DNA from: a virus
IMG/VR virus record: IMGVR_UViG_3300019458_000032
Location: 1 to 64,000 of that record
DNA: 64,000 nucleotides
Direction: 5' to 3' (one strand)
Under the pieces are notes generated by a model that did not search any database, was not told the origin of the DNA, and saw nothing but the letters and a program-made list of their open reading frames with translations. Both the position numbers and the translations under genes were made by a program. Position 1 is the stretch's first letter. Every line of letters begins with the position of its first letter. Positions 1 through 6,573 of the stretch are shown here, piece by piece.

Positions 1-51
1 ATCCTGGAGTATTATAGGATTAGGATTTTGGGAGAGTTTTTATATGAGTGA
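1..51 (+). other. possible 3' end of an upstream gene, cut by window edge
   Basis: Reading frame 1 is open from the window edge to a TGA at 49-51, overlapping the ATG at 44 by 8 bases. This stop-start overlap style is common in this arm, so it may be the tail of an upstream gene. Only 16 codons are visible and nothing can be said of function. The frame of the gene at 44 is also open back to base 2, so the evidence is weak. Confidence 0.25.
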
Positions 52-460
52 TAATCTTAAAAAAGAAATTCATATCCTTGATAAGATAAGAATGAATGTA
101 TTAGATGAAGACCCTTCTCATTATGGAACTCTATATACTGGAATCAATGGTTTTTTTAATATAGAAGAACAAAAATATAATGCATTTAGAAATGCATATA
201 TGAACGTAATTGAGGAAATAATACCACCACCATATGATTATCAAGATATGGTAGAACGACAACAAATTATTATATATAATCAACGTGAAGCAGCTATTGC
301 TCAACAACAAATAAACATGGGACATCATACAGTATTAATTCCACAAGATATGGAAATAGTTCATCATCCTGGCAATGTTGGATATGTAGTTAGACCAACT
401 CCACCAGAAAATAATCACATTAAAAATCTATTCAATAAACTAAAATCTTTACTACCGTAG
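44..460 (+). CDS. hypothetical protein, 138 aa
   Basis: The ATG is preceded by a strong GGGAGAG Shine-Dalgarno element about 6 bases upstream, which decides this start although the frame is open to the window edge. The product is soluble, rich in Asn, Gln, Ile and Pro, with a Gln/Ala-rich helical stretch around residues 70-90 and a proline-containing segment near residue 117. No family is recognised. It ends in TAG, one of few amber stops in this arm. It lies 8 bases before the phosphoesterase gene, probably in one operon. Confidence 0.75.
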   Translation: MSDNLKKEIHILDKIRMNVLDEDPSHYGTLYTGINGFFNIEEQKYNAFRNAYMNVIEEIIPPPYDYQDMVERQQIIIYNQREAAIAQQQINMGHHTVLIPQDMEIVHHPGNVGYVVRPTPPENNHIKNLFNKLKSLLP

Positions 461-468
461 GAGTATAT

Positions 469-1173
469 ATGTTCAAATTAATAACTAGATATTTTTCAAA
501 ACCTAAAAGATTCTTCACATCCGACTTGCATTTCGGACACAAGAATGTTATTCCTTATTGTAATCGTCCATATAAAGATGTAGAAGAAATGCATAAAGCT
601 ATTATTAAGATGTGGAATAAAACTGTTAGAAAGAAGGACACTGTATATGTACTTGGGGATTTCTCTCTTAATCCAAAATGGAGTAAAGAAATTATTCCAT
701 TACTTAACGGTAATAAGATACTTATATCTGGAAATCATGATGCTACTTTTCTATTTCCTGCTAAGGAAAACACAAAATCAGCTATCGAAGGTGCAGAACG
801 AAGACACAAAAAGATGTGTGAACGATATATACAAGATGGTTGGAAATCTATTCATCAAATACTCTCACTCTCTCTCAAGAGTGGCCACAATGTTCTTCTT
901 TCACACCTTCCTTTTGCGCCTAAAGATAAAGAAGAATTCGACACTAAGTATTTAGATTTACGTCCTAAAGATGAAGGACAATTACTTCTGTGTGGACATT
1001 TACATGGTATATTTATTAAATACAATAATATGATTGATGTTGGTATAGATGCTCATGAAATGAAACTTATATCAGAGGATGATGTTATTAAATTAATTAA
1101 CGATGAAAGAAATTATATTCCTTCTAAACTTACTGAATATTATAAAACTAAGGAGAATAAATATGACGGCTAA
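469..1173 (+). CDS. calcineurin-like metallophosphoesterase (first of two)
   Basis: This 234-residue protein carries the dinuclear metal-binding motifs of the calcineurin-like phosphoesterase superfamily in order: SDLHFGH (Asp19, His21), GDF (Asp64), GNHD (Asn89, His90), then SHLPF and GHLHG near the C-terminus. All expected metal ligands are present, so the enzyme is probably active. Phage members may act on phosphomonoesters, phosphodiesters or cyclic nucleotides; the substrate cannot be read here. It starts after a GGAG site and overlaps the next gene by 11 bases. A second, divergent phosphoesterase is at 5555-6265. A role in RNA-end repair is inference only. Confidence 0.9.
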   Translation: MFKLITRYFSKPKRFFTSDLHFGHKNVIPYCNRPYKDVEEMHKAIIKMWNKTVRKKDTVYVLGDFSLNPKWSKEIIPLLNGNKILISGNHDATFLFPAKENTKSAIEGAERRHKKMCERYIQDGWKSIHQILSLSLKSGHNVLLSHLPFAPKDKEEFDTKYLDLRPKDEGQLLLCGHLHGIFIKYNNMIDVGIDAHEMKLISEDDVIKLINDERNYIPSKLTEYYKTKENKYDG

Positions 1174-1492
1174 AATGTGGTCTAAGAAATATGGAGTTAA
1201 ACCATATAAAACTCTAACAAGTGGTACAATTGGATGGTATAAGTGGTGTTCTAAACAAGGTCGTAGAACCTATCTAAAACGCTCTAGAATTAAGTATAAG
1301 AGGTTTATGAGAACCAACCCTAGTGATCTATCATTTAGGGTGTTTAAGAGCCTTGTATTGAGTAATAAAAGGGTATCCCCAACTCTTATGTTAAAGTTTA
1401 AAAGATTGATTAGTAAGACAGGTAGTGTTAAGCTGGGGTATAAATATAGAAACTTAACCCCTCAGCAACTCTATAATAAGATGAAAGGGTAA
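1163..1492 (+). CDS. small basic hypothetical protein, 109 aa
   Basis: The start chosen is ATG 1163, 6-7 bases after AAGGAG; a longer reading frame from 1103 lies inside the phosphoesterase and lacks a ribosome site. The product is very rich in Lys and Arg and in aromatic residues (several Tyr and Trp near the N-terminus), a composition suggesting nucleic-acid binding. No domain is recognised. Confidence 0.7.
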   Translation: MTAKMWSKKYGVKPYKTLTSGTIGWYKWCSKQGRRTYLKRSRIKYKRFMRTNPSDLSFRVFKSLVLSNKRVSPTLMLKFKRLISKTGSVKLGYKYRNLTPQQLYNKMKG

Positions 1493-1497
1493 TTTAT

Positions 1498-1719
1498 ATG
1501 AAAAAAGAAAAATGTTTAACAAAGAAAGAAGTTAATGGAGTATTCTGGAGTAACATTGCTAATATAACAATTACTACTTTAATTTTATATGGTGTATATC
1601 ATAGCTATGGTTTTGTATATGATCTAGGTAAAGATGAAAAACAACATGAAGTAAATAATTCATGGTATGAAGGTTACAAACATTGTAAAGAAGTTTATAA
1701 AGTTGGAGATAAGAAATGA
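1498..1719 (+). CDS. small single-pass membrane protein, 73 aa
   Basis: A charged N-terminus (Lys-rich, about 13 residues) is followed by one hydrophobic segment, about residues 17-40, and a polar tail with two aromatic/His-rich patches. Function is unknown. The stop overlaps the next start as ATGA, so translation of the pair is probably coupled. Confidence 0.65.
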   Translation: MKKEKCLTKKEVNGVFWSNIANITITTLILYGVYHSYGFVYDLGKDEKQHEVNNSWYEGYKHCKEVYKVGDKK

Positions 1720-1958
1720 GTAGAATTAAATCAAGTTTTTGGGATGAAGCTAGAATGGTATATTTTATGATTTTTTCTATTATTTATTGTTTATTATTTT
1801 GTATGAGTTTATTCAATGGATTTACAACTCAATATAAATGTGAATCTCCTGTAACAAAAGGTGATATAGTTATGCCAGGATTTAGATTAGGTTGTTGGCT
1901 TGCAACTCCATTAGTGGAACCCAAAGAATCTTGTGTACAGAAAGAGGTAACTCAGTGA
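1716..1958 (+). CDS. small membrane protein, 80 aa
   Basis: One strong hydrophobic segment, about residues 13-37, rich in Phe, Ile, Leu and Tyr, is followed by a short extracytoplasmic-like part with Cys residues (CESP, GCW, SCVQ) that could form disulfides. Coupled by ATGA to the gene before and by GTGA to the gene after. Function unknown. Confidence 0.65.
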   Translation: MSRIKSSFWDEARMVYFMIFSIIYCLLFCMSLFNGFTTQYKCESPVTKGDIVMPGFRLGCWLATPLVEPKESCVQKEVTQ

Positions 1959-2218
1959 AAAGACTATTATTTGAAAAGAATACAGATGGATCTGTATACA
2001 CCTGTAAAGAAATGTTAGCACGAAATATTGTAGTTAATGCTAATATCCTTGTTAAAGATGATGGATATATGTATATGATTACAAATCTAGGTAATGGAGT
2101 AGTACTCTTAAATGGTACAACAAAACGTCTAACAGACGCTAAGAGACTTGTTAAAGAAAGACTTAAGGATTTGGGTGTAGTATTCCAAGATGAGGTCAGA
2201 AAGAAGGTTGTTGTATGA
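1955..2218 (+). CDS. hypothetical protein, 87 aa, GTG start
   Basis: The GTG at 1955 overlaps the previous stop as GTGA and follows AGAGG, so it is preferred over a longer frame starting at 1892 inside the upstream gene. The predicted product is a compact alpha/beta protein with a conserved-looking centre (DDGYMYMITNLGNG) and a basic C-terminal helix. It sits directly upstream of a HicA-like toxin remnant, where a HicB antitoxin could be expected, but no HicB fold is recognisable. Confidence 0.65.
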   Translation: MKRLLFEKNTDGSVYTCKEMLARNIVVNANILVKDDGYMYMITNLGNGVVLLNGTTKRLTDAKRLVKERLKDLGVVFQDEVRKKVVV

Positions 2219-2404
2219 AACGTAAGGATATTGACCGCCTATTAAAAGAGAATGGATTTCATGTTGTAAGAGTTACAAAGCATATAAATCTATTCTAATG
2301 GGACAAGACATATCTCTATTCCTAATCACAAAGAAGTTAATGATATGATTATGAGAAGACTATTTAAAGAAAATAATTTACATCATCTACTTGACGGACA
2401 GTAA
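2215..2404 (+). pseudogene. HicA-like mRNA interferase gene interrupted by a +1 frameshift
   Basis: The ATG at 2215 overlaps the previous stop (ATGA). The first 27 codons read MKRKDIDRLLKENGFHVVRV then THINLF-type residues before a TAA at 2296-2298. Skipping one base near that stop opens a frame to TAA 2402-2404 reading NGTRHISIPNHKEV and onward. Together they follow the HicA layout: helix, a valine-arginine strand, the His-containing strand, then I-P-N-H and a C-terminal helix. HicA toxins are small RNA-cleaving proteins with a double-stranded-RNA-binding-like fold. The frame break may be a real mutation, a sequencing indel or recoding at TTC-TAA. No clear HicB partner is adjacent. Confidence 0.6.
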
Positions 2405-2484
2405 AAAATGTGCTACCCTAAATACTCGTATGTATTAACTGACGATAAGTCAGCGTATGTACTAGTTCTTGTAAGGACAAAGAT

Positions 2485-2760
2485 ATGTATTCTGAAATAC
2501 CAAAAGAAAAGATTATTCAATATCTTATAGATAATAAACAAGTATTACAGGATGTTATAAAGGATCTTCAAGTTAATAAGGATGATCTATTAAAAGAACA
2601 TGATCATTCTTTACATGAGGATATAGAGATTGAATTCTATAAGGTAGCAAGACTTATATGTGCAGAAAGAATTGGCACAGATATTGCAGAATCTCCTGAA
2701 GAGATTCTTTATATATTAGAATGTATTGGATTAGATTCTTTTAAGGAGTATCTTAAATGA
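2485..2760 (+). CDS. hypothetical acidic helical protein, 91 aa
   Basis: Starts after AAGGA about 7 bases upstream. The product is almost all helical in appearance and rich in Glu, Asp, Ile and Leu, without membrane segments or recognisable motifs. The 80 bases before it hold a short CTGAC/GTCAG stem-loop near 2440-2454. It ends in ATGA overlap with the secreted-protein gene that follows. Confidence 0.65.
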   Translation: MYSEIPKEKIIQYLIDNKQVLQDVIKDLQVNKDDLLKEHDHSLHEDIEIEFYKVARLICAERIGTDIAESPEEILYILECIGLDSFKEYLK

Positions 2761-3281
2761 AATGGAATATTATTATATATACAATACTATTTATTCTAAC
2801 ACTTTGTAGTACAAGTTATTCAGATTCTTTGGAATATGTAGTAACTTCTGTTACAACACATCCTTTTGTGGAACCTGATGTAGGTGAAAGATTTGCTAAT
2901 AAGATTGCATTGAATGGTAGAGTTAATCATACACATATGTCAGGACTTGTATATGTAGATGAATCTAAATACTTTTATAATAGTTACAAAGGATTTTTTG
3001 GACTTAATTCTATTGGATTACCTATGACAGGATTAGCTTATTCAATTGGATTAAGGGATTGGAATTCACAATTAGGCGTAGTATTAGGTGGATATATACA
3101 AGACTCTAATGAGTTTAGAAAACGTGATATAGATCCTGGAGTAGGTGGGGATGTAATGCCAGTTGTTGGTATAGAGTATAATTACAAGTGGTATATATCC
3201 AAAGATGAGTTTATTAAGTTGAATAATTTATTTACACCCATTATAACAAATCATTCTATTGCTATAGGAGTGGATTTTTAA
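2757..3281 (+). CDS. exported small beta-barrel-like protein, 174 aa
   Basis: Residues 1-22 form a classical signal peptide (hydrophobic core followed by STSYS, cleavage before DS). The mature part alternates polar and hydrophobic residues in strands separated by Gly-rich turns: GLVYVDES, YKGFFGLNSIGLPMTG, LGVVLGGYIQDS, MPVVGIEYNYKWYI, HSIAIGVDF with a terminal aromatic Phe. This is the appearance of a small outer-membrane barrel, and related exported proteins occur in phages of Gram-negative bacteria. Its job could be envelope remodelling or superinfection exclusion; that is inference. It is coupled by ATGA to the gene before. Confidence 0.65.
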   Translation: MKWNIIIYTILFILTLCSTSYSDSLEYVVTSVTTHPFVEPDVGERFANKIALNGRVNHTHMSGLVYVDESKYFYNSYKGFFGLNSIGLPMTGLAYSIGLRDWNSQLGVVLGGYIQDSNEFRKRDIDPGVGGDVMPVVGIEYNYKWYISKDEFIKLNNLFTPIITNHSIAIGVDF

Positions 3282-3282
3282 T

Positions 3283-3588
3283 ATGAATAATCCAAGATAT
3301 AAAATGACAGGGTATGATTCTTCATGTCCATATCATCCAAAATGTGAAACAAATTGGGAATGGTCTGATTTGTTTTGTCAATATGTTCCTAGCCCTTGTA
3401 TACAATGTATAAAAGATTCTGAAGATAAATATAATGCTCTTCCTCAAGAAGAGAAAGATAAAATTATAGCTCAATCTAGATCGTATTATGCAGCTTTAAA
3501 AGAAATATATGATTATAAAGATCTAGTGCCAGAAAGTGTTAAAATGTTAAATGGGACATTGAAAAGAAATACGGAAGGTAAGACATGA
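3283..3588 (+). CDS. Cys-rich hypothetical protein, 101 aa
   Basis: The N-terminal half has clustered cysteines (CPYHPKCE, FCQYVPSPCIQC) that could bind one zinc ion; the C-terminal half is a charged helix. The product is otherwise unrecognised. It is packed between neighbours with 1-base and ATGA junctions. Confidence 0.65.
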   Translation: MNNPRYKMTGYDSSCPYHPKCETNWEWSDLFCQYVPSPCIQCIKDSEDKYNALPQEEKDKIIAQSRSYYAALKEIYDYKDLVPESVKMLNGTLKRNTEGKT

Positions 3589-3920
3589 AAAAAAATATAA
3601 TGAAAAAATGGGTTAAAGCTTTAAAATCAGGTAAATATAAACAATCTCAAAATATCCTTGAAAATTATTATGGATATTGTTGCTTAGGTGTATTATGTAA
3701 AGTTGCAGAAAAGAATAAAATTAGAGTTAACAAACATAAATTAGGTGATTTAAAAGGTTCTAGTCTTACTAGTCAAAAAAATGTTTTAAAGTGGTCAGGA
3801 ATGAGAACAGGTTTAGGTGATATAGAAATTGTTGGTACTACATTATCTAGTTTAAATGATAGAGGGAAATCTTTTAAACAAATTGCTAATGTAATTGAAA
3901 AGTATTGGAAAGAATTATGA
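3585..3920 (+). CDS. phage conserved hypothetical protein (GYCCLGVLC family), 111 aa
   Basis: The segment KKWVKALKSGKYKQ followed by YGYCCLGVLCKVAE, and a C-terminal LSSLNDRGKSFKQIANVIEKYW, match a small family frequently seen in phage accessory regions, whose function is not established. The double Cys and third Cys (YCCLGVLC) are the family signature. Coupled by ATGA on both sides. Confidence 0.75.
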   Translation: MKKNIMKKWVKALKSGKYKQSQNILENYYGYCCLGVLCKVAEKNKIRVNKHKLGDLKGSSLTSQKNVLKWSGMRTGLGDIEIVGTTLSSLNDRGKSFKQIANVIEKYWKEL

Positions 3921-4180
3921 AATTAGAAGACTTTGCTAGGATAATTAATAAGACATTAGACATTCATTTTGTTCCTAAAAGGAATCCAGAATGGTATTGC
4001 ACTTTTCAACGTGGAGATGTTAAAGAAGGTGCAATGTTATGTGGAATATTTGGAAATGGTAATTCACCCAATGAAGCATTAAGAGCTTATGCTAAAAAGA
4101 TTAAAGGTACTAAGATGATTTTTAATGCTGGATCTAAAGATTATAGACAGGAATACGAGATTCCAGAGGATATTGAATAA
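3917..4180 (+). CDS. hypothetical protein, 87 aa
   Basis: Start at ATG 3917 overlaps the previous stop; a frame extended four codons upstream is possible but less likely. The sequence resembles a small alpha/beta protein (helix, WYCTF strand, GAMLCGIFGNG strand, helix with NEALRAYAKKI). No confident family. Confidence 0.65.
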   Translation: MKLEDFARIINKTLDIHFVPKRNPEWYCTFQRGDVKEGAMLCGIFGNGNSPNEALRAYAKKIKGTKMIFNAGSKDYRQEYEIPEDIE

Positions 4181-4181
4181 T

Positions 4182-4415
4182 ATGAAACGTATTATAATTT
4201 ATACTGGATTAATTTTATTAGGATATGTCTTAAATATTACCACTAATGAAGTGTGTAATTATGAATGGGAATATTATTATCATAAATCATTAACTGAAAA
4301 TATTCCACCACCTCTTTCTAATAGATTTAAATGGATTAATGAAAATAGAGCATTAAAAGTTTGTCCAATTCTACAATATACACCTGATTTGTATAAAAAA
4401 TTTGAATTCGAATAA
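4182..4415 (+). CDS. small membrane-anchored or exported protein, 77 aa
   Basis: ATG 4182 is preferred over an upstream frame inside the previous gene because the protein then begins with a Lys-Arg N-terminus and a hydrophobic segment (about residues 4-19). The remainder is polar and contains two Cys, which suits an extracytoplasmic domain. It is the last protein gene before the RNA-like region. Confidence 0.6.
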   Translation: MKRIIIYTGLILLGYVLNITTNEVCNYEWEYYYHKSLTENIPPPLSNRFKWINENRALKVCPILQYTPDLYKKFEFE

Positions 4416-4419
4416 GAGT

Positions 4420-4515
4420 TTGTATAGCGGTTACGAGCACTAACACTTTCTAGAAGTGAGTGGATTAGCGTGACTATAAGGGTATGAGAGTGAGGGTAGC
4501 GACTCACCTATACAA
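4420..4515 (+). ncRNA. structured RNA 1, tRNA-like outline
   Basis: An 8-bp terminal stem pairs TTGTATAG (4420-4427) with CTATACAA (4508-4515). Directly against its 3' strand is a 5-bp hairpin GTGAG/CTCAC (4490-4494/4503-4507) with an 8-base loop, placed as a T-arm would be. A hairpin CACT/AGTG (4444-4447/4455-4458) has the 7-base loop TTCTAGA, with CTA in the anticodon position and U at position 33. A short TTA/TAA stem (4431-4433/4441-4443) stands where a D-arm would be. The T-loop consensus TTCRA, D-loop GG and encoded CCA are absent, and about 31 bases separate the second and third hairpins. Either a degenerate or unusual tRNA, or an unrelated small RNA. Confidence 0.5.
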
Positions 4516-4527
4516 TTTATTTTAAGT

Positions 4528-4721
4528 TTGTGTGAGCGGCGTGGTAGATATAGGTATGAAAGGTTTGGGTTTAATCGAGACCACTTGTAACAACCTGGTA
4601 ACACGTGTGGTTAGCCTATTGGAGACACGCAGATGAGATGAGTCGTCAAGTACGTAACCCTTTAATGGGCCAGTATCATCACGTTTAAACTTGAAACAGA
4701 AGTAGTGATCTGTCCACACAA
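4528..4721 (+). ncRNA. structured RNA 2, about 194 nt
   Basis: The ends TTGTGTG (4528-4534) and CACACAA (4715-4721) are complementary. Inside are nested pairs: GCGTG/CACGC, TAGG/CCTA and ACCAC/GTGGT, then a CCC/GGG hairpin (ACCCTTTAATGGG) and ATCAC/GTGAT enclosing GTTT/AAAC. Such multiply nested complementarity in an AT-rich genome is not expected by chance. An AU-rich linker of about 60 bases follows. No known RNA family was recognised by eye. Confidence 0.5.
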
Positions 4722-4781
4722 TTATTTATTATGAGTATTTATTTATGTTACATAATTCTTTTAAAAATGAATAATTTATAT

Positions 4782-4843
4782 ATAGGTGCTCATAGCAGGC
4801 CTGAAGTTCAAAGGTGGAGTTAAATGACCACGAGTCAGCCTAT
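4782..4843 (+). ncRNA. structured RNA 3, about 62 nt with U-run
   Basis: ATAGG (4782-4786) pairs with CCTAT (4839-4843), followed at once by TTTTTT. Inside are the self-complementary CAGGCCTG and a GTGG/CCAC hairpin. It could be a separate small RNA ending in an intrinsic terminator or a domain of a larger transcript. It shares the string TGGAGTTA with RNA 4. Confidence 0.35.
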
Positions 4844-4852
4844 TTTTTTAAT

Positions 4853-4986
4853 TTGTTATAGAGTACTGGAGTTAGTGGCCATGATCGTATACATGGTGTC
4901 AATGACTTAATGTAGGGCTAAGACTTGAGAGGTTGGAATAACACAGTCTAAGATGTGCCGACTTTGTGCCAAAGGCTCTATAACAA
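4853..4986 (+). ncRNA. structured RNA 4, about 134 nt, 11-bp closing stem and U-run
   Basis: TTGTTATAGAG (4853-4863) is a perfect 11-base inverted match to CTCTATAACAA (4976-4986), followed by TTTTTT. Internal hairpins include CCATG/CATGG with an 8-base loop, AGACT/AGTCT and TTTG/CAAA. The closing stem plus U-run could also end transcription of the whole array. The next gene has its own AAGGAG site at about 5001. Confidence 0.5.
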
Positions 4987-5014
4987 TTTTTTAACAAAAT
5001 AAGGAGACATTTAA

Positions 5015-5320
5015 ATGAATTATGATGATTATAAAGAAGCTAAAGAAAGAGTTGCTAAACATAGAGATATTACTTATGATCTTTCTTGTGAAGAAATTGC
5101 TGCTATTGATATCGCTCAACAAATAGGAGGATATGAATGGGCAATCGAAGATGCTCAAAGTAACCTAAAACGTTTATACAAAGCTGCAAAGAAACTACCA
5201 AAACCAAAGAAACAATTGGTTGATGATATAGATCCTCAAATAATTAAAGAAGCTAAATATAAGTTTAGAGGTAAAAGAGATTTACAAAGAAAACTTTACA
5301 TGTATGATGAAATTGAATGA
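5015..5320 (+). CDS. hypothetical helical protein, 101 aa
   Basis: Starts after AAGGAGA about 8 bases upstream. The product is charged and helical, with Lys-rich KLPKPKKQ and RGKRDLQRK segments in its second half. Nothing identifies its function. It is the first gene after the RNA region. Confidence 0.7.
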   Translation: MNYDDYKEAKERVAKHRDITYDLSCEEIAAIDIAQQIGGYEWAIEDAQSNLKRLYKAAKKLPKPKKQLVDDIDPQIIKEAKYKFRGKRDLQRKLYMYDEIE

Positions 5321-5326
5321 GATTAT

Positions 5327-5551
5327 ATGAGTTGTACTTGTGATTCTTTTCAAACAATTGTAAATAGTAAGTGGCAATGTGCTAATTGCGGTGCTGAAGG
5401 TCAGAGTCCATTTATTGCTTATGATGAACAATATGAATGGGTACAAGGATTCCCAGTTAAATTGGGATATAATAAATGTCAATGTGGAGCACATAAAACA
5501 GTTAATATAAACTGTCATAGTTTTTGGTGTCCAATGTATAAGAAGGAATAG
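5327..5551 (+). CDS. small zinc-ribbon protein, 74 aa
   Basis: Paired cysteines CTCDS, CANCG, CQCG and a terminal CP suggest one or two zinc ribbons. It ends in TAG, followed by one codon (TAT) and then, in the same frame, the ATG of the phosphoesterase gene at 5555. Readthrough of this amber stop would therefore yield a zinc-ribbon-phosphoesterase fusion. As separate proteins the two are still probably functionally linked. Confidence 0.7.
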   Translation: MSCTCDSFQTIVNSKWQCANCGAEGQSPFIAYDEQYEWVQGFPVKLGYNKCQCGAHKTVNINCHSFWCPMYKKE

Positions 5552-5554
5552 TAT

Positions 5555-6265
5555 ATGAAAATAATTGCATTGAGTGATACCCATAATCGACATGACGAAT
5601 TAACTATTCCGGAATGTGATCTTTTAATTCATTCGGGAGATTGGACCAACCGGGGTAAAATGGATGAAGTTGAAATTTTTGCCAAATGGTTAAATAAACA
5701 AACTCAATGTAAAAACATTATTGTAATTCCAGGAAATCACGAACTTTATTTTGAGAAATATTTACCTGAATCACGAAACTGGTTTACTGATAATTGCCCA
5801 AAAGCTCATTTGTTAATCGATGAATTAATTGAAATTGATGGTATAAAAATTTACGGATCTCCGGTTACTCCTTTCTTTTGCGATTGGGCCTGGAATAGAG
5901 CAAGTGGAATCGTTAAAGGATATGTAGCTGGTTTCAAGGAATTTTATCCTAAACCAATTAAACCACACTGGGATGCTATACCCAAAGATATAAACATTCT
6001 TATTACTCATGGACCCCCCTATGGTATATTAGACCAAACTACACATATAAATGGTGAATTAAGATCAGATCATTTAGGATGTGAAGAACTTATATCTAGA
6101 ATTAAAGAATTAGATAACTTAGATTTACATATTTTCGGACATATACATTCACCAGGGGGTAATCAAAGACATCAAGATGGAGTTTCATTTTACAATGCCG
6201 CAATTTGTGATGAACATTATATACCTATAAATCCAATAACTATAATTGATTATAGTTTAGAATGA
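5555..6265 (+). CDS. calcineurin-like metallophosphoesterase (second of two)
   Basis: The motifs SDTHNRH (Asp8, His10), HSGDW (Asp29), PGNHE (Asn61, His62), THGPP and GHIHSPGG follow the calcineurin-like order, with the complete metal-ligand set. The sequence around GNHELYFEK and KIYGSPVTPFF resembles the MPPED-type branch, members of which hydrolyse cyclic nucleotides or phosphodiesters. It is clearly not a recent duplicate of the phosphoesterase at 469-1173. Its start follows AAGGAA and lies in frame with the preceding amber stop. The substrate is unknown. Confidence 0.9.
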   Translation: MKIIALSDTHNRHDELTIPECDLLIHSGDWTNRGKMDEVEIFAKWLNKQTQCKNIIVIPGNHELYFEKYLPESRNWFTDNCPKAHLLIDELIEIDGIKIYGSPVTPFFCDWAWNRASGIVKGYVAGFKEFYPKPIKPHWDAIPKDINILITHGPPYGILDQTTHINGELRSDHLGCEELISRIKELDNLDLHIFGHIHSPGGNQRHQDGVSFYNAAICDEHYIPINPITIIDYSLE

Positions 6266-6568
6266 CCAAGTAAGAGTCACTAATGATTCATTCCTATTTA
6301 AATTTAAACGCATATTATCTGCAATAGGTTCAATCTTTGTATTTAATAGAAATTCCTGTTTAACTACAATACTATAAGATGAAACACCAATTGTCCAAAT
6401 TGTTTCCCCTGTTTTGTCTGTAACTTTTTTTTGAATTTTATGTTGCAATTTCTCGACATCTTGTTTAATATGAGTTTGTAGAGATGTTGCAAGTAATGCA
6501 TTATAACAAACAGGTTGATATTGTGGAGATGTGCTAAGACACATAAAGGTTATTATAAATTCGACCAT
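6257..6568 (-). CDS. antisense-oriented hypothetical protein, 103 aa, probably leaderless
   Basis: The only convincing minus-strand gene within the early arm. It fills a stretch with no plus-strand gene and overlaps the end of the phosphoesterase by 9 bases. The protein has a hydrophobic N-terminus (VEFIITFMCLS, maybe a short signal sequence), Cys residues, and beta-rich C-terminal half. Immediately upstream is a sigma70-like promoter, TTGCTT-17 bp-TATAAT with an extended TG, whose -10 box ends 5 bases before the ATG; there is no Shine-Dalgarno site. Function unknown. Confidence 0.6.
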   Translation of the reverse strand: MVEFIITFMCLSTSPQYQPVCYNALLATSLQTHIKQDVEKLQHKIQKKVTDKTGETIWTIGVSSYSIVVKQEFLLNTKIEPIADNMRLNLNRNESLVTLTWSF

Positions 6569-6573
6569 GATAT

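Larger units (their letters stand above)
4416..5014 (+). other. 599-bp region without protein gene; array of structured RNA-like elements
   Basis: No plausible plus-strand gene exists here, and the short opposite-strand frames lack support. Base composition is visibly richer in G than the flanking genes. Four blocks are bounded by perfect inverted ends (4420-4515, 4528-4721, 4782-4843, 4853-4986) and separated by AU-rich linkers, several with T-runs. Three blocks share the end pattern TTGT...ACAA. The arrangement resembles a phage tRNA cluster, but no block has the canonical tRNA D-loop, T-loop or CCA. Confidence 0.7.

Noticed and set aside
2408-2530. Possible 40-codon frame starting MCYPKYSYVLTDD
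   Set aside because: No ribosome site and mostly overlaps the well-supported gene at 2485 in another frame.
4280-4719. Two minus-strand reading frames (4280-4507, 4522-4719) across the RNA region
   Set aside because: No ribosome sites, unlikely composition, and the sequence is better explained by the inverted repeats of the structured RNAs.
4416-4992. Ordinary tRNA genes
   Set aside because: None of the blocks has the T-loop TTCRA, D-loop GG or encoded CCA expected of a functional standard tRNA.
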